From the NCBI GenBank assembly GCA_963576565.1, contig OY755047.1, positions 23,443,171 to 23,507,170 of the forward strand: a stretch of 64,000 nucleotides of DNA, read 5' to 3'. Each line of letters begins with the position of its first letter. The first letter of the stretch is position 1. This document shows positions 34,406 to 45,728 of the stretch, one piece after another. The stretch is from Aspidapion aeneum. Its lineage: Eukaryota; Arthropoda; Insecta; Coleoptera; Brentidae. Below the pieces are notes generated by a model, which did not search any database, was not told the origin of the DNA, and saw only the letters and a list, made by a program, of their open reading frames with translations. The position numbers and the translations under genes were made by a program.

Positions 34406-34487
34406 TATTTTGTGACTGGTTAGTTCTGTAAGTAATCACGAATTCACCGATATGTGACTCGCATAGAAGATTTTGAAAATATATTTT

Positions 34488-34617
34488 CAACGGACCCCCG
34501 TGAGGATAAGCTTTCAAGCTACCCACGGAAAAATATAAGGGAAACAAAAAACTCCTTTTTGCCCGATTAGCCATGAAACTTGTTTGATTTTTAAATTCAC
34601 GGGTACGAAATTTCACG
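34488..34617 (+). repeat. 130-bp dispersed repeat with 16-bp target duplication, copy 2
   Basis: TTTGAAAATATATTTT is present at 34472-34487 and again at 34618-34633. The insert starts CAACGGACCCCCGTGAGG and ends near TTCACGGGTAC; CCCGTGA at the left is echoed inverted as TCACGGG at the right. Related copies lie at 30463 and 47335. A long duplication suggests target-primed insertion, but the inverted ends suggest a DNA element, so the mechanism is open. Confidence 0.85.
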
Positions 34618-34784
34618 TTTGAAAATATATTTTACCAATGTAAATTCGTTGTTCGACTGTATGGGACTTCATTATTAAAATTGTACTGAATTTCCCAATA
34701 AAATAAAACCCAAATAATAAAAAAAATATTGAGATAAAAAAGTAGCATATAAAAACAATCAAAACCTCTTATTGAAATAGCCTT

Positions 34785-35034
34785 TATTTCCCCAGAGGTA
34801 AGCAATTTATATTGCCCTCTATTTTTCTATTTTTTACAGAATCGAGTTTCACATATAAAACCGATTTTAAGAAACAGATAGATATATCTTTCTTTGGCTG
34901 TGTTATTTTCGTTGACATTTTTTTTGAGATTTGTAATAGTTTGGATTAGGAGATTTTTAAAATTTTACCAACGAAAAGAAAAACAGGTTACTAAGGGGAA
35001 GTTGTTTTCTACCAACCAGCAACCGGTGGCAATA
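34785..35034. other. Spacer
   Basis: Nothing recognised. Confidence 0.35.
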
Positions 35035-35165
35035 ATCAGGTTCTTAAATTTTTTAGATGGATTTTCGATACCATCAATAAATTTCTTAAATTTTTTCGGT
35101 GGAATCCACCATATATCAGTCAAGTTACTATATTTTTCTGATGGATTTCCGATGCCGTCAAATGA
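35035..35165 (+). repeat. Three diverged ~43-bp tandem units
   Basis: Units of the type TTCTTAAATTTTTTAGATGG-ATTTTCGATACCATCAAT recur three times with substitutions. A 118-codon frame passes through them; no domain recognised. Confidence 0.55.
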
Positions 35166-36048
35166 TGCCATCTACTGCAACCGGGTCATTGAGTCGGTGG
35201 AAGGTTTTGATGGAGCACATAACTTCACATTTTATTCAGAGAAAGTCTAGTTAAAAACACAACATGTCTGCCATAAATAGGCTGCGGCCAAAATTGCGCT
35301 AAAGCTATTGGAGGGTGGTTTATGATTAAGTTTTTGAAGAAGATATTGCCGAAGTAGATAAGAATGAAAAAAGAAACCAAATAATTAGAAGTTGCCCAAT
35401 AAACCTTAAATAATTTAGGCAGAATCTCATTTTCATATTAGATACCTCAAGGGCTATAAGAATTTCTTCTTTGTCAGACATGTTTGTCTTCGAAAAACTG
35501 AAGGTAAAGAAACAATGGTAAAAATTCGTAAAAAGTTGGGTTATGTCCCTTTCTTCTCTTGTCACTTGTGGGAGTGATGACATCGGGTTTTTATTTTAAC
35601 TGATGGCTTCATCTGATGCAATCAAAGATAATGTCAGATTGATGACAAATATCAGCTGTCAACCAATTGTTAGCATGGCAAATTCACCAATGGGCAAAAA
35701 TTTCCCCCCCCCCCCCCCCCCATAGAAATGCATTTACTCTCGAAGAGTGTAGTGTAGAATTTTAGAGCGATATGTTATGTCACCTTCTAATTGCAAAAAC
35801 AACTGTCAAAATGTATCGAATGCCTGTATAAGTATAAAAATATTTCTTGGAAGATACAAATACAAAATAATAGAAGTTTATTTATGACACTAGATATTCC
35901 AGAAATGCTTACAGTGGAAACCGCATTTTGATAGAGCAAGCGTTTCTAAACTATTCGGTGTGTTTTAAAAGTCAGCATTTTCGGAGGAAATTCAATACAA
36001 TTTAGTGCACTACGTGACAATGTTACCTCTTTGGCTGCTTAAAGATAA
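35166..36048. other. Unassigned spacer with a C18 tract
   Basis: C18 lies at 35704-35721. A minus-strand 85-codon frame at 35326-35583 starts after a promising MSDKEEILIALEVS but has no further recognisable domain. Confidence 0.4.
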
Positions 36049-36780
36049 TACTAGTTATTACCCAACTGCAGCACGGCGAAAGGGACGGTAATGTTTTTTG
36101 CTTGGGATATGTATGTATGTATTTATGTATGTTAGTATTGAAGGGTACAGTGGATAAACTGGCTAATTCAATTTTTAGCCAAAATGAGTTAACAGCACCA
36201 TCTAATAAATGAAGATGATGTGTTTTTTACCATAAACTTATATATGCTATAAAGTTGCTTAGGCTCGAGAAATAAACGATTAAATTTATACCGTGCAGGA
36301 AATAAACAGGCTAAGTCGTGGTAACCGGGGATAAATAGGCTAAGTCATCAGCGTTCGCTCGGACGAAGCCTGTGCAATGTGCATTCCCAGTTTTTTGCTG
36401 CTTAAGGAGGGGGGAGAATCTCTGGATGGAAAAAAAATATTATGGAAGACAGTGGCGAGTCTTCCATAATATTTTTTTTATAACGTTCGTAAAATTTCCT
36501 TTAGTCTCATACCCCACAGAATATATATTTTCTGCAAAAATGTGATTTTTTCAGAAATCAATCCCCATCTAGCTCCGCCCCTGAGTGGTCAATTTTGACC
36601 AAACTCCTTTCATATCCTACTTAGGTCGACTTTTATTTTTCCTGAAAATTTAATTAAACAGACAGGCAGACAGACAGACAGACCGACAGATAGACATATA
36701 TTTTCGCAATTTTTGATGTAATCTCGAAAAAAATTTTTTGATGATTTTAATACCTTGCCTTGTTGGGAAGGTAAAAATCA
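36049..36780. repeat. Composite repeat with GTAT and CAGA tracts and an internal hairpin
   Basis: The left edge ACCCAACTGCAGCACGGCGA, shared with 18946-18996, is followed by a GTAT/TATG tract (36112-36130). A CAGA tract lies at 36660-36688. The right edge GCCTTGTTGGGAAGGTAAA weakly inverts the left edge (TTACCCAAC). It may be one ~730-bp non-autonomous element; the limits are tentative. Confidence 0.5.
36430..36479. repeat. Perfect 21-bp-stem hairpin
   Basis: 36430-36450 (A8 TATTATGGAAGAC) is exactly inverted at 36459-36479 around the 8-nt loop AGTGGCGA. Confidence 0.9.
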
Positions 36781-39256
36781 GAGGCTAAAAACAAAATAAT
36801 GGACAATTTTTGTTTTTTTTTTTAATTTTTAGCTCCAATACCGATATCAAAGCAAAAATTCGACGATTTGCAGGTTTTGAAGAAATTCTGTGGACCGGAT
36901 GCGGCAGTATTTTATGCGAATATTCCCTATAAGCAGTAATGAACAAATTAGACCAATTCATTAAATTTTGTTATGGGTTATCACTGTTTTATTTCAATAT
37001 TCCAGGGGATAAACCAGGTAAGTCAACGACTTAACTTGTATTTCCATTGCATATTGTGACATAAGAGAATATAAAAGTCAATAACTTATGATTATAAACA
37101 GTTTTCCTTACTTATAGTCTGTAATAATTGTTTTGTACTAAAAATGGTAATTAGATACTACAGAATCAAATTAATCAATAGTAAACAGTTTTTTTATTCG
37201 GTTTCAAACTTAAAAAACGTTTTTACTAAAAGTCATTAAATTTGTCCTAGCTAGTTTATCTTCTGTACTCTTCATATATGTATGTTTGTGTCGCGCTAGA
37301 GGCTAAACGGGTGAACAGATTTTGACCAAAAAGGTGTCGTTGAAATGGTAGTGATCCCCAAGGTGCTATACGCTATATCTTTTTAAACAGGAGTCAACAT
37401 GGTGGTCGTCAGACGCCATTTTGTCCCATGATGTAGGCTTTAAGGCATACAAATTACCCAAATTTCCGGCGATTTTATTGAAATATCTTTGATCACCCAT
37501 TGCAAATGTCCTCTAATTTGCTGTATATATCTTGCCAGGTAACGCTAAATAAATGGTAATTGCATAATGCTTGATATAAGGCTGAATAGGAATTAAACCC
37601 AAAAGTTGGAAATAAAACCATTTTTAAATAAAAAAACACCCTACTGCTAAATCTACTTGTGCGTAGTAGTCGCAGTTAAGTACAAAACTACCCAATTAGC
37701 TAATTCATGAAAATACAAAACTGTATAATTTTGTAAGTGCGTTTTGGACATCAAAACTAAAAGTTGAAGCATGTCGAACATTATAGGTATACCTTTCAAT
37801 TTTGTACCCAACGGCGATTGTAGGTACAAACAGATTAAGTAGTTGGGTGTTTTTGTTTACTTAAAAATGTTTTTATTTTATTTGGTAATTGTATCTGAAT
37901 TTCGTAACACCGAAATGTTAAAATTCGTTTTTGATGAATTGGTTTGTTTTTATTAAGTCTCTTACTGGGGAGGGTAATCAAGGCCTTATCTTTTTTTAGC
38001 GGTTTCTTGGTTTTTCAGCTATGTTGTTACACCATTAATACAAGTGAAACGAATCATTATGTCAATCGTAGTACCTATAAATACAAACAAAGACCTTTAA
38101 ATATCTTATAGTAAAAGGTAACTGCATATGTAACTATCAAAAATTCTCTTACGTTTTTTATAGAACCGTTATAATATCAAAGTAACTTTTAGAACACTTT
38201 TCCCAAAGCATGTGTTTTTTGGGATCTTGGGAAAAAATCTGTCAACTTTAACGACGCCTATGATTGAATATTTGTGTCAAATCACATACCATGTTAGTAA
38301 GATTTCGCACAGCCCTCTCAAATGATCCAGCATGATCATTCTTTAAATTGCAACACTGTCGAAGGTTGACACTTTTATATTTTTTTGTCAACCATTTATT
38401 ATTTGTCAAAATATTGTCAATTTAATTTAAATTTAAGATCTGTGAGCCTTTAACACTGCCGCAATCATATAGATAGAAGGGTGATAAAGGTTAAGTTAAA
38501 CCTGCTTGAAAAAATTGGTCAACATCAAGCAACCTTTTGTTGCATTTTTTCCCAACTACGCGTATGTCAGACGTGTCTGTCTCTGTCACTGGGGCGACCG
38601 CTGTTATTAGTTGTACTAGATTATTTTATGTTGGTCAGAAAACATGTGACTTTTGGGCACCCATATCCCCCTCCTCTCTCAATAATCTCTATTTATATAA
38701 CTGGATAGGCCTTTACATACATGCAAAGTGAGGCAAAATTATTAATATGTTTTGTAGAGAGAGTAACCTGCGCAGGAGGTGCTACCTTTCCTTTTACTCT
38801 CCGATGATATTTTGTGGTTTCGAAAGTTCGCGGACGTTTGATGATTTTTAATCTATAACTGGATTTTTACTGCAATTAGGTACTAATAAAGTTTTTTAAA
38901 TAATCAAAGCTACTTACTTTAAAAAGGAAACCGGCTTTTCACTCCTATAAAACTCGTTTTTACAAGCAACGCATCGTGTTTCCATTTTTTATTTTTGTTC
39001 AACAAAAACAATTTTAAAAATATACTAACAACAAAACGCTTTAACGACATATCACAAATGACAATCTCTTTGAAGTATTAACTTCACAAAATACCACCGG
39101 TGATTAGAACCAGAGAGAGAAAGGTTGCAATGCTTTGCATTCATTGTATGTTTTCACTCTAAACAAATTCTTTAAATTTTCGCCTGTTCCTACATGTATG
39201 TATTGTATAGCAGTGGCCGTTCCAGTTACTTCGTATATAAGTCATTGTTCTCTCTA
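36781..39256. other. 2.5 kb unassigned A+T-rich sequence
   Basis: Two overlapping 64-75 codon frames at 38481-38731 have no recognisable domain. No repeat identified. Confidence 0.35.
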
Positions 39257-39258
39257 TA

Positions 39259-40700
39259 CAGGGTGGTCCAATAAGGCTGACCACCGGATTTATCTCCGAA
39301 ACTACTATCGCTACGACTTTGAGAAAAAAATCGTTAGTATAAAATCGTGTCTTTCGCGTTCACCTAAAATGTTTTTGTTTCTGTAGCTCCCCGCTAGGGG
39401 GCAGTAATCACATCTTCCAACTAGAAAAAATGCATTTTTGGATAAAACACTATGAATAACACACAGAAATTTTACCATATTGGTATTCCTTGAAAAATTC
39501 TGCATAATTTGGACCTCTCACTTGTACTTCTTTCTCACTTCCCCACATGGATGGAATGAAAATGTCACTTTTTATTTAAAAAACAATTCGTTCTACGTGG
39601 TAACTAAACCGACTCTTATTATTTATTTGACTTATTAAGAAAACCTTAAAAAATGCAAATATTCTTGATTTTTTGTTTAAGTTAACATTTTTTCGAAAGA
39701 GGCAATTTTTTAAAAGTTCCAAACCAAAAAACTTAAATTTCTTAAAAAATTCAGATACAAACCCATTAATATTTTTACTTGAAGTTGTCAAGCGATATTC
39801 ATTGAAGATATTACTGAAATCCGCAAGTCAAAATTTGACTTAGTTTTGAAGATATTTAAAAAATAGTTTTATTTGTGTATTATGTGATCAGACGAGACCT
39901 TATTTTGTTATTTGCATGTGTTACACCTGTTATAATTTTTGGACAATTTAATATTTATTGACGTTTTATAATTATTTGACATAAAGAATTATAAAACGTC
40001 AATAAACATTAAACTGTCCAAAAATTATAACAGGTGTAACACAAGCAAATAACAAATTAAGGTCTCGCCTCACCACATAATACACAAATAAAACTATTTT
40101 TTAAATATCTTCAAAACTAAGTTAAATTTTGACTTGCGGATTTTAGTAATATCTTAAATGAATATCGCTTGACAAATTCATGCAAAAATAATAATGGGTT
40201 TGTATCTGAATTTTTTAAGAAATTTAAGTTTTTTAATTTGGAACTTTTAAAAAATTGCCTCTTTCGAAAAAATGTTAACTTAAACAAAAAATCAAGAATA
40301 TTTGCATTTTTTAGGGTTTTCTTAATAAGTCAAATAAATAATAAGAGTCGGTTTAGTTACCACGTAGAACTAATTGTTTTTTAAATAAAAAGTGACATTT
40401 TCATTCCATCCATGTGGGGAAGTGAGAAAGAAGTACAAGTGAGAGGTCCAAATTATGCAGAATTTTGCAAGGATTACGAATATGGTAAAAATTGTGTGTG
40501 TTAATCATAGTGTTTTATCCAAAAATGCATTTTTCTAGTTGGAAGATGTGATTACTGCCCCCTAGCGGGGAGCTACATAAACAAAAATATTTTAGGTGAA
40601 CGCGCAAGACACGATTTTATACTAACAATTTTTTTCTCAAAGTCGTAGCGATAGTAGTTTCGGAGATAAATCCGGTGGTCAGCCTTATTGGACCACCCTG
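39259..40700. mobile_element. 1,442-bp near-perfect palindromic mariner-like element
   Basis: The left arm (39259-39973) is the nearly exact reverse complement of the right arm (39987-40700); the loop is 13 nt. The ends are CAGGGTGGTCCAATAAGG and its inverse, flanked by TA (39257-39258, 40701-40702). The same 71-codon frame appears on the minus strand in one arm and on the plus strand in the other, a direct consequence of the palindrome; it is very Lys/Phe/Asn-rich and has no known domain. No transposase. Arm differences are few and scattered, so the structure is young or is being homogenised. Confidence 0.93.
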
Positions 40701-41700
40701 TATAGTTGCAATTCGCAAGAGGATCATGCTTGCTCATTCAAGGGGGCTCTGGATTTTTACGCTATAAGCAAAAAAAAATTTCGGAGACACACACAAATTG
40801 AAACATCCGCCTTATAAAAAAACAAACTTATTTTATATGGAATCCTCCATAAATTACGTAACACTTGTAACAAAACGGGATTTGAGCATAAATGGTATTT
40901 TTGCCATTTATAAGTTTTTAAAGATTTTTAATTAAATATTGTTTTTGTCATCAACAAGCATTAATTATATGCAAGACTAGGTTAAGATTAAGTAAAATTT
41001 ATGGCAACTCGGCGACTTGTTTTTAGGCATGTTTTCAGGTTCGCTGTATTTTAATAAAAGTTGTATTCGGCTAATATGTCCTTTGAGCCACTAACATCAA
41101 AATAATTCTTATTTTGTAACTGGAAACAAATTTTAAACTATTTTCAATTTAAAAAAAAACACACTGTGTAATTTTCCTTTCTAACGGGTTTTTCAGTCTG
41201 GCTTGCATTGCTATTTCATCTCTTAGTGGAGCGCTTAAAGCGCAGTCTATTTCTTTCTCGCCAAAGTGAAAGGGAGTAGAATTCTAGCCAATCAACGCCA
41301 AGATATTTGTCCCTTCAAGCGCAGGGTCGCTTTAACTGAGACGGGAAACTTTCGAAAGTCGTCAGGGATTTTACTTTTTAGTTTGCCTTTGCCTAGTACG
41401 GTACACTTTCATTAACACTTCTTAAGGGGGGGTTTTATTTCAACTGGGGAAATTTATCAATTATTTTAACATTGTATAAAACTGTTAACTTTAATATTCA
41501 TAATTATTTTGGTCTTTTCTTTTAGAGTTTATTGATTTTAAAGTCATTACTTATTACTGTTTCCAGTGCTTTGAAATAATGTGTTTAACTGTTTTATGGT
41601 TTTTTAACAACAAAATACAAACCATTCGTTGCCCTAAAATCGGCATTTTTAATTAATAACATATCCCAAACCTAAACAGTAATATTAAGTAAATTAAACA

Positions 41701-41731
41701 GTTGATTGAATGTTTCACCCATTCAATCAAC
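41701..41731. promoter_or_regulatory. LTR hairpin upstream of TATA box
   Basis: GTTGATTGAATG (41701-41712) is exactly inverted at 41720-41731 around 7 nt. A second A+T-rich hairpin (GTTGA...TCAAC, 41740-41764) follows directly, and the TATA box comes 6 bp later. The arrangement is repeated at 56746 in the 3' LTR. A role in transcription is inference. Confidence 0.6.
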
Positions 41732-41770
41732 GTTTAAAAAGTTGATAAATATATATATTTTCAACAAATT

Positions 41771-41778
41771 TATAAAAG
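41771..41778 (+). promoter_or_regulatory. TATA box of the LTR promoter
   Basis: TATAAAAG; transcription would start near 41800, which would place the AATAAA at 41860-41865 in R or early U5. The 3' LTR copy is at 56816-56823. Confidence 0.5.
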
Positions 41779-42142
41779 GTTTATAAAACCTAAAAGTTTG
41801 GGAAGTGTGAATATTTGAATATAAAAGTTCAATGGTAGTAAAAAATTTGATATTTAAATAATAAATATTAGAAGTGAAAGTGTGAAGTTGCAAGAAGAAA
41901 ATTGAAAAGGTATGTACGATTATCCTATTAGTTATACATTTGAGAAAAACGTTTATAGCATACTTTTCCTCCAAGAACCGCCAAATTCCCTTTCGAGATC
42001 GTGTAAATTTAATAACATATAGTAACATTTAATCTTTTTATAATTTATATAAGTTGTAACCTAAGTTGGTAGCTTACAACATTTAAGCCTTGGCAACTTG
42101 AGGTGACAGTACCACTGTCACACGCAGGCCCCTGTTACAAAG

Positions 42143-42160
42143 TGGTGTCAGTAGTTCAGG
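42143..42160 (+). other. Primer binding site
   Basis: TGGTGTCAGTAGTTCAGG starts 3 nt after the 5' LTR. The first 13 bases differ at one position from TGGTGTCAGAAGT, the start of a tRNA-Leu-type binding site that I know from other LTR elements. The tRNA identity is inference. Confidence 0.6.
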
Positions 42161-45100
42161 GTAATTTAGTTTTTGGAAAATTTGTGAAAAAATTTTGGAA
42201 AATTTGGGAAAAATTTTGAAAAATTTGTGAAAATTTTATGTTGAAAGTTTGAGAAAAACTCAGTAGTACTTTAGTTAACCCATTGGTAGTATTTTGTTGG
42301 AAAAACTAAAGGAAATTTTTGTAAAATTGTTTGTTTTAAAAGAAATAGTCTTGTCTAGTTTTTGAAAACCAAAACTAATTTGTTGGAAGATGTGCCATAA
42401 CTGTTTTTCGTTGTTTAATTTACTAACGTTATAATCTGTGTTACAATTATGTGTATTTTCAATATTTTTGAATATTTTTTTGTCCTTGAAACAGTAAATA
42501 CAAGGAAAATGTTAATGTCATGACAATTTTTCTATTGATATATGATCACTTTAAATTTTGAAAAGATAAATTGGTAGAATATTTTTTATTGAAAAGTTAA
42601 GGTTAAATACTATCCAAATATGCCAGCAAATAAAATGCTCTCCATTTCTATCTGGAGGACGGATTCTCCAGCATGCGAAAGGATCAACCTCTTGCCTTAA
42701 TAAATCTTTACTGAACTCTAGATTTGAGTTATAACTCCAAAACTCGTTGGTAAACTTTAAAATTGTTCCATCAAAACATTATTTAAATAAAATGGATAAA
42801 AGAGTCCATTATTTTGTCTTAATTGTAGCACAGTGTTGTTAAAATAGTCTCATTAAACTTATCATTCTCTTGCCATTAAAAGCCTATTTTGTCTTTCTAG
42901 CTGAATTTTTTAAGAATCTTTTATTAAAAACACAAAAAAAAGAGTCCATTGCAACTCTTTATTTTTGATTAGTTGGCTGAAACAATAATTGCCAACCCTT
43001 CCTCTGATAAACCACTCATTTTTTTTGAAGACACCCGTCAAATATAACTAAGGGAGGATATTTTTTATTTATTGTATTGCATTAATAACAGTTTTTTTTG
43101 TTTTTTTGAACCATTAAACCTTTTTTATTAATATTTAATAACATTTTTTGTTTAAATAATACAAAAATTTATGTTAAGTCATTATAACATTGTTTTTATA
43201 ATTATTTTTCTCCGTAGATATCGATATTTCTACTTTATTTTGGTTTTATTGTTTGTTTAATAGCTAAAATTTCATTTGGCAAAAAGTACCTAAACCAAAT
43301 TATTTGACCATCTTAGTATCCAAAATGGTGTAATTAATTAATCTCAAGTAATTTTCCATTGATATTGCATCATAACTTTAAAATGTATAATTTCTAACTA
43401 CTTTTTCCATGCAAGCGTTCATCTCTCATAAATTTGTGCTACAGGACATTTGTAAAGTATCTGGTCAGGATAAACTCAAACAACAGACCTAGCTACTAGC
43501 AATATCTTGTATAGAATATGTGATAGATGTTTTTTTTTTGTCATTTTGTAATTTTTGTACTCTCTATATCATACAAATATGATTGAGATTTACCAGTTCA
43601 AACTATAAGTAAGCAACCACGAAGTATTTTCAAATTTTATGTTTTTATATTTCCAGATTTTCAAAATGTATTTTATTTTCCAAACTACACACAAGTTTCT
43701 TTTTGGAAAATAAACATGACTAACTGATTTCTTTGTATCTCAGTAACAACTTTGTCGATTATGAGAAATTTCTTTATTATAAGGTCCACAAGTAAGTCTT
43801 TCAAAATTTTAAAAAAAGCACTAAATTGTTAAAACCATGGACTAAATAAATGTAGCCACAGCAAATATCGATTCTATTCAAATATTATCAAATTAAAAAT
43901 AAAAATTTACGTTTTATGTTACAAAACATAGCATTCAAACATAGCATTCTTTAAAACGACGTACCTGTCGCACTATTTTTGCTTTATAATTTTCTTATTA
44001 AAGTACGTATTATTCTTTTCATAAAAGAAAAATTTGATTTTTTTTCTTAAGTTGGATATTATCAGCACTATCTGCAAATTCACAGCTTTTAAGTAAAGTG
44101 AGGTAAATGTAAAAACAATCTCCTGTATATTTTTTTGGTTTTTTTGAGAGAGACTCTATTTTATTTATTTTCTTTCACTAACATGTAGGTAATCAAGTGA
44201 ATTTCGTTTCATAATATTTTTAATCAAATCAAAAAGTATATTGTCGTTTATTATTATCGTGTTATTGTCAAGCCATTTTTGCAAAATGGTATACCTAATT
44301 AAATATTATGAAATGGAAAAACCTATGTAGAACCCTTCATTCAATTTTCTATGATTCAGGTAAAGCAAACTAGATTGTCCAAACAAAAACTTGCTTTTGT
44401 TTGTAAAGTCATAAACTAATTTTGTCTCAGGTATAGGTATTTTGGGAAAAATCACAATAAAAATTATTTTTGCTTTATTTTGTCATTATCTTTGCACTTA
44501 AAGGAATTAATCCGCTACATGCGAAGTAATTAGGTAATTAACTATTTATGTTAATAAATGAACTCATCACACTTAAATATCTTATTAAATATTAACACCT
44601 TTGAAATTAAAACCTAAAACGACTTATTACCAAATGGATCATTCTGAGTTAAAACCATGATCTAGAAACAGAAAAATGACTAAGGAATTTGATAAAAAGC
44701 TCATATTATGGAAAAAAAATACTGATCTTTGTCAACATTAAAATTTGGTACATGTCTAACTTTGAAGACCTATTATTTTTTTTTCGAAAAAAGATCTAAA
44801 GTTATATCCTAAGAAAGGATATTAAGAAAATTCGACCTATTTTAAATCAAATCAATAAAATAACCACCTTTAGCGAAAAATGTACGTTATTTTTCATATT
44901 TTCAAAAATCAAAACGTTAACCTAACAGAAAACTAAACCTTTTTTTGTAGAAAAAATAAAAATGGCATCCATATCGGTTTACTAGTTACCATCTTAAAAC
45001 ACAACTTAGCCTATTTAGAGAGAGTTTCATCCTATTTTTTTATTCGTATGTCATTGTATTGAATAATAACTTTACTGAAAAGATAAATAAATTATCCACC

Positions 45101-45483
45101 AATTAACTTAAAAGTCAAAACACAACTAAACTTAAGAAAGGACTATATTACCTATTGAGAACTGCCCATAAGCTTTTATCTCAGTACATATTTTAGATCG
45201 AGTCAAAATTTTTATTTATAAAGTCCTTTATTTTATCATCTGGTTTTTTTTCTGTAAAATGTCACCTAGAGCAATGATTGACATTAAACAATTAAACATT
45301 ATTTGTTATAAACTACCACTAGTTTTATTGTCTAATAACAAGAGTGAAAATCTCATTTTTCTGTGTATAATGTGTGTGAATTTTTTGACAGTAATTTTTG
45401 AGTTAGGTATTTATTCGCACGGTAATTAAACCAGTTTTGCATTGGTAATTTTAACAGTACATTCATTACCTTTTAAAAAAGAA
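42161..45483 (+). other. LTR-element interior, part 1: non-coding
   Basis: Begins with 42170-42245, four degenerate units of the type TTTTGGAAAATTTGTGAAAA. The rest is strongly A+T-rich without an open frame of 60 codons. No domain or repeat recognised. Confidence 0.6.
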
Positions 45484-45493
45484 TGGTGCTATC

Positions 45494-45718
45494 TATCTAT
45501 TTATTTAGCCTTCTTCGATCCATCTTTGGATATAGGCCTACTTCAATATCTTCCACTCTTTCCTGTATGACGCCGTGTTCATCCATCTAGTCCGCATGTT
45601 TCTTTCAAATCGTGCGCGCATCTCATTTGTAGTCTTCCACTACCTCTTTTATTTTCCCAAGGTATTCAGTTTACAATACATTTGTTTGACAGAGAGACGA
45701 TCGATTTAACAAATGTAT
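45494..45718 (-). mobile_element. Nested 5'-truncated non-LTR fragment, 10-bp target duplication
   Basis: TGGTGCTATC at 45484-45493 and 45719-45728 brackets 225 bp. In minus sense it ends in an AAATAAATAGATA tail, and the body carries a decayed RT C-terminus (GRLQMRCAHDLKE, later AYIQRWIEEG in another frame), like the last ~50 residues of several non-LTR RTs. Near its 5' junction (right side) AATACATTTGTT and AACAAATGTATT form a 12-bp inverted pair with a 21-nt spacer. Confidence 0.75.
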
Positions 45719-45728
45719 TGGTGCTATC

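Larger units (their letters stand above)
33194..34784 (-). mobile_element. Tc1/mariner-type element, split by a SINE and a 130-bp repeat
   Basis: The left end AAGGGTGTTCCAATAAGAGG pairs with the right end (inverse AAGGCTATTTCAATAAGAGG). TA flanks both (33192-33193 and 34785-34786). Inside, on the minus strand, is a decayed transposase. Two later insertions interrupt it: a SINE (33659-34187) and a short repeat (34488-34617), each with its own duplication. Without them the element would be only about 0.9 kb, because the transposase gene also has an internal deletion. Confidence 0.85.
40866..42139 (+). repeat. 5' LTR
   Basis: TG...CA-bounded, with 6-bp inverted tips TGTAAC/GTTACA. Contains a GCGCTTAAAGCGC palindrome (41231-41243), two hairpins (41701-41731 and 41740-41764), a good TATA box (41771-41778) and AATAAA (41860-41865). 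The 101-codon minus-strand frame at 41723-42028 recurs in the 3' LTR at the same offset; it has no known domain and overlaps the promoter region, so it is not called as a gene. Confidence 0.95.

Noticed and set aside
35326..35583. Minus-strand frame starting MSDKEEILIALEVS as a Harbinger accessory or transposase start
   Set aside because: Only the first few residues look right; the remainder is hydrophobic and shows no family motif.
39576..40384. Same 71-codon protein on both strands
   Set aside because: Produced by the palindrome; Lys/Phe/Asn-rich without a known domain.
41723..42028. 101-codon minus-strand frame present identically in both LTRs
   Set aside because: Conserved only because the LTRs are identical; overlaps the LTR promoter region and has no recognisable domain.
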